Part shown: positions 24,317-35,984 of the stretch, one piece after another | Layout of the letters: the number at the start of each line of letters is the position of its first letter | Numbering within the stretch: the first letter of the stretch is position 1 | Source of the DNA: Arthrobotrys musiformis | Lineage: Eukaryota > Ascomycota > Orbiliomycetes > Orbiliales > Orbiliaceae | Assembly: GCA_036971715.1 (NCBI GenBank) | Contig: JAVHJL010000008.1 | Location: forward strand, 496,001-560,000 | Length of the DNA stretch: 64,000 nt | Direction: 5' to 3' | The notes under the pieces: model-generated | Database searches by the model: none | What the model saw: the letters and a program-made list of their open reading frames with translations, nothing else | Told to the model about the DNA's origin: nothing | Program-made: the position numbers and the translations under genes

Positions 24317-25603
24317 ATGTCGAACTCGACCGGGATGTTGACTACCCGCCAACGTACACCCAGGCCCCTCCTCAACGACCACTATACTTTCATAATCGGG
24401 CCCTCCCGTGCAAAGCTTACTATCCACAGCACGGTTTTTGACCTCTATGCCCCAGACTTCCACAAAGAAAGCCCATCTGTCTACCCAACCCTCACACCTC
24501 TCGCCACAAAAATCACATTCGAATTTTGTTCATCCCGATACACCGGTATCGCCCCTCTCCACTACGATAGCGAGACTCTACAGAATTGCTACGATGTATA
24601 CAACTGTGCTGAAACCTGGGGGATCCAAGCACTGAAGACGCACGTGTGCCAGGTTATTTCCTCTTCCAACATTTTGGCGAATGTAGAAGATTATGGCGGT
24701 TTTTTGGCACAGGTGTATCAGTTGTACCTACGGCTTCTGGGGCAGGAAACTAGGGATCAGAGTTTGAGTGATGCTTTGACGAGGTGTTTGAGGACTATAT
24801 CCGAAGAACACAGGGTGCATCCTGGTGCCAGCAGAGCCGGTGTTCGAAGTCGATTACACCCGGCGAGAAATAGGGATGAAGAGATGCAGGATACTCTGGA
24901 TACGGAGTTCAACCGGTTGAACGGAGGTTGTTCATGTGTCTTTTGCAGACACCAACGGGCGAATTACGGAAAAGATCGGAGGGGAAGATTGTGGGGGTAT
25001 AAAGCCGCCCGAGCGGATTTGATCCACGACAGTAAAGCAATTTGGTCCAACGGATTGTCACCACTGCGTATCATTGCGAGTTTGGTTTTTACAACTTGGA
25101 CCCTGGCAATGCTTGGATGGTTGGTCTTGTTATTGGGACCGAAGACAGTGTTTAGGGGTTGCTTCAGAAAGCTAGTCGTGGTCCTGACGTATTTCCTGCT
25201 GCTGGCAGTTTTGCAATTCGCATTGGCGGTGCTCATTGCCGGGAAGTTCATATTCGATGAGCTACAACCTGTCTTCAAGCTACCGGTGAATATTGCAAAG
25301 TGGGTGGCTTGGAAGGTTGTATTCCCGCAGTTGCCTTCAGCACGCTCTTGCAAGAGGCTGTTGCTCTATATTTCCCCCGTTTTGATATATCTCTCGTACA
25401 GGATATCGCGGGATTATGTTAAAGGTAACGGACCATTTGATCAGTTGACTAAACTTATCCTGAAGGATAATCCTTGGTTGGCTGGGAAGAGGGTATTTCA
25501 TTATTATGCCGGGATTAGAGATCCTAAAAGGACGGCGGAGTGGGTCAAGTCTTTTAGGGACTACCTCGACAAGTTCGAGAAAGTTCGAAGGAAGGCGTTT
25601 TAA
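24317..25603 (+). CDS. membrane-anchored BTB/POZ-like protein
   Basis: Intron-less, 428 aa. Residues 21-115 look like a fungal BTB/POZ domain: YTFIIGPSRAKLTIHSTVFDLYAPDF, with the typical beta hairpin, H-x-x-x-F helix and later LxxCYDVYNCAETWGI helices. A Cys cluster CSCVFC lies at about 205-210. Three hydrophobic segments follow at about 251-274, 286-313 and 346-362, and a basic, coiled C-terminus ends KFEKVRRKAF. BTB domains usually act in the nucleus or as ubiquitin-ligase adaptors; a BTB fused to membrane helices implies tethering to an endomembrane. Function is unknown. Its 3' end converges on the AKR gene, about 110 bp apart. Confidence 0.75.
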   Translation: MSNSTGMLTTRQRTPRPLLNDHYTFIIGPSRAKLTIHSTVFDLYAPDFHKESPSVYPTLTPLATKITFEFCSSRYTGIAPLHYDSETLQNCYDVYNCAETWGIQALKTHVCQVISSSNILANVEDYGGFLAQVYQLYLRLLGQETRDQSLSDALTRCLRTISEEHRVHPGASRAGVRSRLHPARNRDEEMQDTLDTEFNRLNGGCSCVFCRHQRANYGKDRRGRLWGYKAARADLIHDSKAIWSNGLSPLRIIASLVFTTWTLAMLGWLVLLLGPKTVFRGCFRKLVVVLTYFLLLAVLQFALAVLIAGKFIFDELQPVFKLPVNIAKWVAWKVVFPQLPSARSCKRLLLYISPVLIYLSYRISRDYVKGNGPFDQLTKLILKDNPWLAGKRVFHYYAGIRDPKRTAEWVKSFRDYLDKFEKVRRKAF

Positions 25604-25716
25604 GAGGCATAACGCATAAGTAGGACTTCCAGCCTGTCCAGGGGGACATCGAGACAGAGAACGTATAAACTAGAGGACATGCAATATATTGCCACATTGA
25701 ATACAAAAGAAATGAA

Positions 25717-26727
25717 TTAATGAAAATACTTGAAAGGGACCCCTCTAACAGTCGCCCAACCCTCTTCGATAGCCTCGACAACGTCCTCCGGCAAGGGTCC
25801 CTTCTCCAAATCTGCTAAATTCTCCTTCAAATGTTTCTCGCCGCTCGCACCTACAATAACCGCATCCCCAAACTCCTTCTTCAGGATCGAATGATGCGTG
25901 AGCCATCTAAGCGCACACTCCGTAACCGTCAACCCATTCTTCTCCGCCACGGGGGTAAGTTTCTCCAACGCCCCGAAGAAGTAGTCGTTCCAATATCTCC
26001 CTCTTGCAATCTTGCCAGAAAAGGAATTGTTATCGAATCTGGTCCCATCCTCCACCTCCTTCTGTTCGCGGGAGTACTTTCCTGTAAGTAGTCCTCCGGC
26101 GAGTGGATTGAACACATAGAGCGAAATGCCATATTTTCTTAAACAAGGCACCAACTCTGCTTCAACGCCTCGCATGAAGCAGTTATATACTCCTTGGTAG
26201 ACGGTGGGCTTAATCCACCCATTCCTCTCGCAAATCTCACAAATCTGTGCTACCTCCCATGCGGCAAAGTTGCTGATTCCAAACTTCGAGAATTTGCCTT
26301 CTTGATGGAGGTCGTTGACGGCTTTAAGCGTGACTTCAAAGTTTGTTTCCCTATCCGGGCCATGGAGATAAAATAAGTCGATATGATCGGTAGACAAAGC
26401 TGCAAGACTATCCTCCAACCCCCTTCTCAGATCCTCTGGCGAATGTGTGAATTTTAGATTATCGGAGAGGTCCGGAAATGCAACCCTTGCAGTGGGGTAT
26501 AACTTTGTTCCCATAACTAGTCCCCGGGACTTCCAACCTAGTTCGGTGAAGAACTCCTCGCTGGTACCGGAGCCGTAGATACGCGCTGTATCTATTTCGT
26601 TATGCCCGTGGGATGTGAATATGTCAAGGAGGGATGCGGCGGTATCGAGGGAGTGTACACGCGAGACCGCAGTGCCGGCTTTACCGAACGCCATCCCCCC
26701 GAAGACGATCTTTAAATTCGAAGACAT
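25717..26727 (-). CDS. aldo/keto reductase, AKR7 (aflatoxin aldehyde reductase-like)
   Basis: NADPH-dependent aldehyde/ketone reductase, 336 aa, single exon. The catalytic set is visible: Asp46 and Tyr51 in EIDTARIYGSG, Lys75 in MGTKLYP and His122 in DLFYLHGPD. KFGISNFAAWEV, VYQGVYNC and NPLAGGLLTGKY are typical of the AKR7 / aflatoxin B1-aldehyde reductase subgroup. The C-terminal VIVGASGEKHLKENL supplies the cofactor 2'-phosphate site. Length is normal for the family. It is transcribed toward the BTB gene. Substrate is unknown; a cytosolic aldehyde-detoxification role is inferred from family. Confidence 0.95.
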   Translation of the reverse strand: MSSNLKIVFGGMAFGKAGTAVSRVHSLDTAASLLDIFTSHGHNEIDTARIYGSGTSEEFFTELGWKSRGLVMGTKLYPTARVAFPDLSDNLKFTHSPEDLRRGLEDSLAALSTDHIDLFYLHGPDRETNFEVTLKAVNDLHQEGKFSKFGISNFAAWEVAQICEICERNGWIKPTVYQGVYNCFMRGVEAELVPCLRKYGISLYVFNPLAGGLLTGKYSREQKEVEDGTRFDNNSFSGKIARGRYWNDYFFGALEKLTPVAEKNGLTVTECALRWLTHHSILKKEFGDAVIVGASGEKHLKENLADLEKGPLPEDVVEAIEEGWATVRGVPFKYFH

Positions 26728-27307
26728 AGTTTCTGATGGGATTCGAAGGGTAAAGGAGTGTTGATGTTGTGGATACTATGTTGGCGAAGAGTTTGCTATA
26801 ACGTAATAAAATATATGATGTTTTTGATTTCAATATGAACTTGCCTACTGGCCAGCTGGGCGCAGAAAGCGACCTATTTATATTCTAAAATATTTTCACC
26901 TTCAATCTAAGTACTTGTACTACCTAGATAGTCTGATGTAAGAGCTTATGCGTGGGAGAAAATTGACCACCGAGCCATCCGGCGCACTCCGGGGATAACG
27001 GCCTAATCCCCATCTTAAGTCCCATTCTCCGATATATATCCACCACATCAGAATGTTAAACCTCAATGTAGAGTTTTAGACATCAGGACTTCATTTTCAA
27101 GATCTTTATTTTATTTTTAATTATAGCTTCTTTACAGCTCCACTTCTACAGACGGAATGACGCCACCCCAACGAATGAGTATAATCAAAAACGATGCGCC
27201 AAAAAAGTAAAAGCAATCCGAGCAAGTATAAAAGGGCTACGAAACAGCGTTAACGCGCATTCCAAAACGAAAGTAACTAGTTAAACCCAGACCCTAAGAG
27301 AAAGAAA
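26728..27307. other. intergenic, AT-rich
   Basis: AKR promoter side plus the 3' flank of the SUMO-like gene D. No gene seen. Confidence 0.55.
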
Positions 27308-28007
27308 CTAATAAAACATCCCCTTCCTGTAGTCCTGCGCCTTCAAAAAGCGCTTAAAACCATGCGTGCAAGGTCCACCCCTGACATGCGCCTTCAGCCT
27401 AACGATAAAGTTTCGAGAGCAGTAGAAGTACTTTTCTCCCAAACTAAATTAGTCTATTGACCCCATAGCTAAGATATATATTTGGGGAAAGGGACGTACC
27501 ATCCCAGACGGCAACTCAACCCCTCTCACGACCCGACGGCCATGATGATAGAAAACACAACTATCCCGTGGTAATCCTCTATACCGCTCGATCTCATTGA
27601 GCAAATGTGATAAATTTGTCGTGGAGAAGATGCGGAAGACTAGCTCATCCAGGGTATCTGCCGCAATGCTTAATCCACATTCTCAAACCCTCACTCATGG
27701 GTAGCGGGGGTAGGGTACCTTCATCGGCGTTATCAACGAACGTAGTCTGCACGGTAATCGCATCGGCGTAAAAGATCTGACGGGCGATGTAACAGGATGC
27801 CGCGGGAGGACTGGGTGTTGAATCTCGCGATGCTGCGGCACCATCGCCGGTTGCTGCTTCGGATTCATTTGGGGGTATATCCTCATCATTACCTGGCAGG
27901 CTTGCGTCTATGTCTGCTGGAGGGGGTTGGAGCGGTTGTGCGTGTGCCATTGGCGAGTTATACATGTAGGCTTGGAAGAATGTTAGGAAGGGGTCACGGG
28001 GGTCCAT
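27308..28007 (-). CDS. divergent SUMO-like protein D with internal Gly-Gly
   Basis: Exons 28007-27719, 27657-27500, 27430-27308; 189 aa. A disordered Pro/Ala-rich lead of about 75 residues is followed by a SUMO-like domain: ADAITVQTTFVD (strand 1), LVFRIFSTTNLSHLLNEIE (strand 2 and helix; compare F-K-I-K-x-T-T-x-L-x-x-L), GLPRDSCVFYHHGRRV (compare R-F-x-F-x-G-x-R-I), and FIVRLKAHVRGG (last strand, Gly-Gly). About 25 basic residues follow the glycines. Two introns (61 and 69 nt) fall in frame. This is the clearest SUMO-pattern match with B. Whether the Gly-Gly is ever processed is unknown. Confidence 0.62.
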
Positions 28008-29036
28008 TCACTTTAGGATTTTGGGGGGGTCTGGTTCCGTATACACGACCTGTATTTTGAGGTCGTGCTATGGTATCTCACAGCCATAATTTACTTTATT
28101 GTATACATGCAGGGACAACCCGGGTGGGCTGGGTACGAGACAAATACGCGCAGTTAATCGGCCACTTGACGGTCGACGGTCAGGCGTCCGTTACGAGGAT
28201 GAGCCACAACACAGGGTAGTGTGGTATTTTGAATCCCATAAAATGGCCAGTAGATCTATAGAAGGAAGCAAAGGACATTTCGACAATAGAACTGGTAAAA
28301 TTCTATTCTGGATTTTCAGTATAAAGTGTTATGCCCCCGAAAGGGTTTGGGAAATTTTCCGAAGTTTCGCCTTAAGCGGATTTTGGAGTTTACAAAATTC
28401 GAGAGTGACGTGAGCGGTACATTGGTCTAGAGTCTTTGTCAGCCGCCGCCCGAAATTCGAAAACATACAAGGATATCACGGAAACGGGTATTATCCAGCC
28501 AGACCGCTGGGAGACGCCTTGTAATACGTTATTAACGATTTTTATGTGGACCATTTATTGAAAACGGAGGAATTAAGGATTCCGCGATGAGCCTATTTCC
28601 GGTATAGAGTTATCGGATAGGTCGGCAGTTTGTCGCCGCGACATTCCAGGTGCCGAGTGTTCCGAAAAGTTGAAGACCATCGGTGGCTGTTGGATTTTGC
28701 GCGGCACAACACCTTTTTCTACTGACGAGGGCCGCGATCAAGACTGTTCATCCATAAATTGAAGTGGGGATATGTGGATTTTTAATGTAGGGTTGGCGGC
28801 TCACGTCTTTAGAGAATATTCATTGTCTATTGTACGATTTTCACTGCTTGGTCAGAAGCCTAGAAGTCCGTATTATAATATTATATAGAGTTAAGACAGA
28901 ACATCACAACATTGGCTTTCGATGGTCTCGCTAACTTTGTTTGGGCTTTCCACATGCCCACTCAAGTGTCTCTAACTCTGCCCAATGATTAAAGCATTAT
29001 ATATTAAACGCGGAAATTTGAAAAAAATAAAAAAAA

Positions 29037-29760
29037 TTAGACGATATATAACCGACCTCTGATGCTATGGCCTTGGTTGAAAATAGAAGACGTCTTTCTC
29101 CTCCTGTTTTTAAATTGCGTCCAAACTGGTGTATCATTTGGATCCGTCCACCCCTCGCACCTAGTCTTGCCAGGTGTCTCATCCCGCTCGCAAGGCTTCG
29201 GGGCGTACACTTGAGCTGTAATCTCCACCTCAGCCAAATTCGCAGGTATAGCTCCACTTCTTAGTGTACCCTCAAAGTAGCCACCTTTATCCTCCTTGTA
29301 AGTCAATTTATCATACAAGACCCCATCAGCTGTGCAGCCGCATTTGATTATTTTGTCCTCGGATTTTAGGCTATCTTAGTGGCATGATTCGTGGGTTCCT
29401 TCGATTTTATGATGTGATATCATTTAATAGCTGAAGGAAGCATGGGGCCTTCCGAAAAATTGCCCGATTTGTCTACCGCCCGCGCGCGCTAGAGATGTCA
29501 GTGGGTCCATGGGTTTTCGTGCCGAGGGACTATTTGAGGACCAAGACTTCATCACCCTTGATCGATATTTTGTCTCCGGGGTTGCACATGGAGATGTATG
29601 TGGTGGGATTACCTGGGCCCCGCCTGAAAGCGGTATTTCGTGGTAGGAGTACACACTTCCTGAACTCTCGGCTCCTGTATACCTATACATTGATGTTAAT
29701 TGGCGGCTTCGATTCACCACTATGCATGCCACATTCGCCAGACGTAAAGTACTAGCCTAT
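29037..29760 (-). pseudogene. possible remnant of an unrecognised Cys-containing protein
   Basis: Two minus-strand stretches have protein-like composition. About 29650-29529 reads GNPTTYISMCNPGDKISIKG before a stop. About 29375-29110 reads IIKCGCTADGVLYDKLTYK and on through AEVEITAQVYAPKPCERD to VWTQF. They could be exons of a small secreted protein, but I found no start, signal peptide or joining splice pair. Confidence 0.25.
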
Positions 29761-30145
29761 TTAAGAATACCACACAGCAACGCCTTCTTAGTCCGGGGAC
29801 GCCTTCTCAGGTCAAGGGCTATAAACTGCAAGGAGTGTCTCGTTCTTGCAATTAAAATTGCAACATGCCTCTATTGTAAATCGAGTTGTCTCGTACCCAG
29901 ACTACCAAGGTGTAAATTGGGGTACTCGAGTACTTTTTGTCTAGACACTTTTTGGGGCCTCCGCGGGGATATTGGATTTCAGATATTTACCGAGATTATC
30001 TACAGTTAGTTGGTGGTTAGTAAACACTAGTGAGCGCTGATTGATCGTTGCTTTGGGACTGTATTGAACGTGCACGTGTAGTTGATAATCTTTGTATATC
30101 TATGCATAGCCTCAAATCCAGGCGCTCGTCGGATCTATGCACGGG

Positions 30146-30173
30146 CTTCGGACAGCTCTGGTTTACGAGACAA
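30146..30173 (-). repeat. dispersed-motif arm
   Basis: Matches the element arm (core CAGCTCTGGTTTACGAGACAA-like) with one change in the GGCC portion; see 41055-41125. Confidence 0.85.
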
Positions 30174-30542
30174 ACAGGTACCCCCGGTAGTACACTATAT
30201 ACAAAACTAACGACAAATGCGAACAGGACAGGCGGAGCTAAGAAAGGTGCTATAGATCGAACTTACATGTATGTATGCAACGAGAATTAGTTTGCGTTCG
30301 AGATTATATAATTATAAAACTACAGATTTGCTATACAAGGGCCGCAACCCTGGATCCATGAATAATGTGAAGGTTGGAACCGGTGGCCAGCCTAAGAGGA
30401 ACCGGTAGGAAGCTTCGAAGAACGAGAACTTGGGATTGTTGTTGTTGTTCTGCCGCATTGATCTAGGTCCGAGAAGGGAAATGAAGAGGATATTAAAAGC
30501 AGTCGCGAGACCAGAAGCAGTCGTCGAATATAATCTACTAAT

Positions 30543-33500
30543 CTAGCTGCGGTGCCATCGATGGCCGCATTTTTTCTCATTCCGACTACAGAGGTAGTTG
30601 GATACGTTGATTTTGTCAGCTGATAGGATAACCGATGCACCTCCGGGCGTCTCTTTTTCACGAATGGTATAAAACTCTTCAAACCAGTCCGGGTCATCGT
30701 ACTGGATTTGCGTCGAATCCAGATGTCGAATCCCCTCCACGAATCCAGCGTCAAACGATAATGAAAGTGTTCGGCCATTTGAACCCTTTATCTCCGTACG
30801 AGCTCCTCTCTGAAGGAGCGCTCGCGCAATCGTGGGCTTCATCAGCCGCACGGCACCAAACAGCGGCGTCGGGCCAAATTGCCCGCGCTCCTCTATATCA
30901 GCGCCTTTATCCAGGAGGAGATCGACCAGCCACCCCAGACCTGCTGCTATAGCCTTGTATAGAAATGAATACGGGGTTCCATTGATTAATCTCGTTTCGA
31001 TATTTGCGCCCCTGTTGACGAGTACGTTGATATATTCTGGCACCAGGTCGTAGTTCTCGGTAGCCCAGAGTAATGGTGTGAGGCCATTCTTGTCGACTAC
31101 CTCCATGTTTGCGCCCTCTCGTAGCAATAACCTAAAGATTTTTAACTTTTCTTTCCTGATGGCAGGATCAGGGGGATGCGCCTCCAAGATATAAAATAGT
31201 GCTGTATGGCCGTTCAAATTGGTTGCGTCGATATTAGCCCCCGCACTCAACAGTAGTTGAATCATTTCCCCACTGTAATCGGTCGTAGCATAGATGAGTG
31301 CCGTATTTCCTGCCGAATCTCTCGCATCCAAAGCCGCGCCATTGTTCACTAGAATGCGAGCTAGCTCTAGATTATTTTCAATGGCGGCATGGATAAGTAG
31401 TGTATTTCCTGCTCCATCAGTTGTGTCTACAGCCGCACCATTCCTTATCAAAATTCGGACCTGTTCCAGGTTACCTTGAAGCCCGGCCTTGATAAGCGAT
31501 CTATTTATAGACAGATCCTTTGACTCGACTCTTGCGCCGTAGCGCCTTAGGATTTCGGCCCCCGCCCAATATTGATGATTCATAGCATGTAGAAGAGACA
31601 TATTTCGGTCCTTTGCCCCAATATTTCTGCCGTTGACTAGCAGGATTTGGAGCATTTGGTAATTCCGTCTAGCTGTGGCCTTCATTAATGGCGTCTCACC
31701 CCTTATGTCGACAGCCTCCGTATTCGCCCGACTCTCCAACAGTAACTTCACCATTTTAGGGGAGCTGAACATCACAGCTGAGATTAATGGTGTCCTGTCG
31801 AATGGGTCTTTTGCTTCTATATCCGCGTCGTAGGTTATAAGTAGCCGGGCTACTTCGTAGTGATCTCCGACTATAGCCTTCATCAATGGTGTCTCGCCTT
31901 CTTTCCCGCGCTGATCAGGGTCAATCTTGCCGATTTCCAGCAACTGACGGGCAGCGTCGTAACGTCCATTCTGAGCAGCTGACAGAAGTAACTTCGTGCT
32001 TATTTTATCCCTCGACCCGATCCCGCCACTTAAAAGTTTCACAACGTCGTCGCGCCCGCTACAAATAGCGTAAGAGAGCGGAGTTCCTTCAATATCATCG
32101 CTCAAGTCAGCTGCAGCTCCTGCTTCGAGTAGCAGCTTGATGACGCCTGTGTTTCCAGTCCACACCGCATAAACCAGCGGCGTCCGCTGGTATCGATCCT
32201 GGGAATTCAAACCAATGTCCGTCCTGGGACCGAAAAACGGAATCCACCTAAACCAGCTACGCCACCCCAAAAGCTCTGCAACAACTCCCTCGCGGCCGTT
32301 TCCCGCAGCCCAAGATAATGCAGACCGGCCATATGTGTTATCGATCGCATGCCTATCGATATTGCGGTCTACATTGGGACCTGAGGATGATTCAAGAAGG
32401 AGTTTAACAACGTCTCGGAGCCCGAAATACGATGCCACCATGAGCGTAGTCATGCCCTCTGGGTATTCTACGCCTGTGGTGTTCCAGTATACGGCGAACC
32501 AAATTTTGAACCAGGTTGAATTTACATCGCAGATCTTCATTAGATTTAGCACGCTTTCCCTGTCCAGTTTAATCTGACCTTTTTCGAGGTGCGTCGTCCA
32601 ATGGTTTGCCGAGTACGATAGAAATTCGCACGTCTGGAGGAGTTCTGCGGCATATTCTAGTGGTCGGGCCGCTAGTGAGCGGTGTCTTTCACTGGTATGG
32701 GTTTTGAAATCGGAAAAGAGGAGATGTTGAATACAGGTTTTGAATAAAATTTGATGGCAATCCGGCATATAAAGCGATTTTTCCCACTCAATCGAACTTT
32801 CGCTTGGAACAGTTGTACCAGAGCTCCCTTCTTGGCTGATGACCAAGAACTCTTTCGCAGTTTGATGGATTAGATAGACAGCCGACTCTAGGACGACGAT
32901 AAAGAGACCACATAGATCTCGAATATCGTGGCGAATTCGCTCCTCTGGATGTTTCTGAAGTTGGTTGTAAGAATTCAACTTATGGCCATTTTTAAGGTTC
33001 AACTGGAGTGCAAGACTCATCTCGCGGAGGGTGAGGGGTCGCTCCGCAGCCACTACAATCTTTAGTAAGATCTTTGCTTGCTCTAGATTGCAACTCCTCG
33101 ATAGGATCCTTTCATAAGCCTCGTTGACAGTCCTCGGGATAGTTGAAATCACCTCAATCATTTTTCGTCCGTCTATGTGAATATTTATCTCCGTATCGTT
33201 TTCAATCAAATTGAGGGTGAGGTAAACCCAGAGGTATGTTCTATTCGGAACAGCTGTAAGTTCATTTAGCAAGATCGTTCTTTCTGCCTGCGTTAGGCAC
33301 AACTTGTCACCAACTTCGTTGACCCTAGCTTCAATAAAAATTCTGATCTCCTTAGAAATCATCCCCATCTCGACTGCGTTTTCTCCACTCAGGTGAATGA
33401 GAGGGAATCTCGCCTCCATATTACGAAATCCATACCGGATATCACGGGTTGGACGGCTAGTTATCAGAAATCTTAGCCTGAGGTCGGCATTTTTTCTCCC

Positions 33501-34478
33501 AAAGTACAGCTCGTAAAGTTTTTTCATGAGCCAGGAGCTCTCCTCCTTTTTGCATTCATCAAGCGCGTCGAGAATACAAATAATCTTGCCGTCAGCCGTT
33601 GCGCTCTCCTTTGTGGCAACAATCAAGAGCGTGCTCCAAAGTTCGTTGAGGGAGCTACAGAACCCTTCACCTGCTATTTCGAACCGCCGAAGGATCTCTT
33701 GCGACAGCAGTGAAGGTTTTCTATCGAAAATCTGAAAGAGGATACAGCATAGTGCGGTGACGGCACTCCCCTGCCCCTCAAAGTCGTCTTTAAAGAAAAA
33801 GTAGCACGTCGTTCTCGACTCGGTTGAAGGGAACACGGAGTCGACCAAATATTTTGCAAGAACCGATTTACCACTTCCGGGGTCGGCTGACACCCAAAGT
33901 ATCTTTTTGAATGATAAATCGTCCAGGCGTGATGGCGCCCTCCAATTCCGAAACTTTGCGTGGTTCGTGAACCATTCGCACGTCCCTTCAACTCGATCCG
34001 GATTTCGATCTTTTCGATTTTTCTCGACGAGTTTGTATAGCGCGCTTAAGAGTTTGTTTTTTCGGCTTTCGCTTTGCAACTGGGCTAAAGTAGATGTAGA
34101 TTAGCTTCTAGACCTTGGTATCGGACCAACCACCTTTCGATCGCACGTGCATGAAACCCCACAGCCTTTATACATCTATATTCTATTGCGCATATATTCG
34201 GCATTATAGTATAGTTTTTGGCATACCGCTATCAATACCACCAAACTTCATATCCCTAGTATATGACGTGTGACATTGTTAGCAGGTACTATGGCCTTTA
34301 TAGGTATCCGCTAGCCTCCCAGCCTCACCCAGCTATACACCGGAGTATTATCCACATTGCGGACGCGAAATACTGACCCCTGAACGTTTATTGATCCCGC
34401 TTGAACGCCTATTTTAGCCCCCAAGCTAGTGTTTTCGAAGGTAACACCAGCGCTGGTGTCGGGAATTTCTTGATCCAT
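30543..34478 (-). CDS. NACHT-ankyrin NLR (fungal STAND protein) with glycine-rich first exon
   Basis: Fungal NLR. The large exon 34079-30543 opens with a TTG after a CCCAG acceptor, so it is not a start. Joined to exon 34478-34329 by a 249-nt GTGAGG-AG intron in phase 0, the protein is about 1228 aa. Exon 1 (50 aa) has GAKIGVQAGSINVQG, a beta-prone repeat of the kind seen in amyloid-signalling N-termini of fungal NLRs. Next come an NPHP3-like NACHT lead (EGTCEWFTNH), P-loop ADPGSGKS (about 115-122), Walker B CILDALDE (about 218-225), the sensor FLITSRPTRDI, a winged-helix region (YLIHQTAKEF), then about 14 ankyrin repeats. Class role is self/non-self or pathogen sensing. NACHT and ankyrin calls are certain; the first exon is inferred. 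Confidence 0.92.
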
Positions 34479-35984
34479 CGCTGCGGTCTTATGCTTTTCG
34501 ATTCGTGAGCGCTCGAGCTCGTCTGGCCTTGGCTTTACCGGCAGCCTCGTAGTTGGTCAAACCCCGCAAGCCTTAGCAAGACCAGAACCTCCGGTGTGTC
34601 CTCGACGTCGATATCGATACTGTTTCTTCATGAATTGAGTGAAGGTTTTTCTACTTTACGCCAGCCTCGGATTGAAGGTCCGAGGCATGACTGGCACCCG
34701 GCCTTTTTATTCGGTCGGGAGATCGCGAGGCTGGGATTAGCGATCGGCGCACCTGATCACGATCTTGCCAATGGCCACTGCATACGTGTTTCAGGCTGTG
34801 GACATCTGGGGATAGATGCAGCCCTTGACGCAATGTTTGATCAAATGGATCCTTTTCAGCCTTTTCAGCCTCCCTTCACGTATTTGTTGACCGTTGAACA
34901 GTAAATCCGGTTTTGTGTTACCGTCAGAGGGTATTTCCACGCCACCAACAGTGGCTGACATGCGCCACAGTACTAAATACCACAACGGCGTTGAACGGAT
35001 ACACCACAAAAAGAGCTAGTCTGTGGCCGTTACAATATTATATTTAAGCACTATACTCCTGGCAGAGAAACACCCAGATCATGAGCTTCATTAGCCGGCG
35101 ATTAAGTTGCCCCAAAGATATATGCACCTTCTTTCTACGACCCTATTTACCCATTTATATATGCGAACCCTGAAGATGATCATATGATTCGTCCCCGATT
35201 TCGATTTCTGATCTCTATTGCAGAGCTGCAGGGAACCAATTGCAAGCCCCGATGTTCACCAGCCCAAAACTTTTCAACCCGGGCTTCGAGGGTAATTTAT
35301 ACACCGTTGTCTAGATACAAAACCAATGCCGTATCGATTTAGTTAACTTATGGGCCTTATTATGGCTGATTAACCATATATAGGCTGGTTTTCACGCTCG
35401 GACAACCCAATTTGTCACTAAGTCATTATCAAGAGGACAATCAAGAAGGAAGTAGGTAGACATGTACAGAAAAAGTTAGCCGATCGTGCAGCGCAGCCCT
35501 GTATTCGATATTAATTTGCAGATGGTAGTCTTGTATTATAACGCTTTGGCGCGGAGCGGGCAGATGATAGACTCGTTGGCTGACATGGGAGTGCATTTGT
35601 TGCAATTTAGTTAGGTACTCGCGTTGAGGGCCACCTAACTACCGCCCTATCTAAGTATCTAAGTACATACCGCCCGGTCTACCTACTGCACTACCTATAT
35701 ATATAAGTAGCCTAGTTACAGGACTTCCTGCGGGCGTGCGATAATCTCATATACAGGTTGGCAGGCTATGGGCGAAGATATCGATAGGCATAGAATCAAT
35801 AAATTTACATAAATAGATAAACAAACAAATTGTATTTATGTTTGGATTTATTTGTTGTCATAAATAAAATCTAGCTATAAAAGGCCAAACCCCCCAGACT
35901 TTTGGGACTTGGAACTAGACTTTGCTTTCTACCTACACCTTACCATACTCAGCAGCAGCTTCATCGTCTCAAACCTCTCAAGTC
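34479..35984. other. intergenic, AT-rich, low complexity
   Basis: NLR promoter side and spacer. It contains TACCTA/TAAGTA low-complexity sequence (35630-35715) and an AT-rich patch at 35799-35871. A segment near 34946-34974 is a reverse-complement near-match to 10456-10476 (CAGCCACTG then TGGTGGCG), another dispersed repeat. Confidence 0.55.
35876..35882 (+). promoter_or_regulatory. TATA-like box upstream of family copy 1
   Basis: TATAAAA about 110 bp before the first homologous codons of the broken copy at 35985. This is motif evidence only. Confidence 0.35.

Larger units (their letters stand above)
28008..30542. other. intergenic with repeats and a possible decayed gene
   Basis: No secure gene. 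It holds variants of the dispersed motif near 28129-28142 and at 30146-30173, and GC-skewed patches between AT-rich stretches. Minus-strand fragments at 29037-29760 are described separately. Confidence 0.5.

Noticed and set aside
30392..30778. 128-aa minus frame overlapping the end of the NLR
   Set aside because: Overlaps the 3' end of the ankyrin gene in another frame.
34596..34904. 102-aa plus frame upstream of the NLR
   Set aside because: No features and lies in the NLR promoter region; possibly chance.
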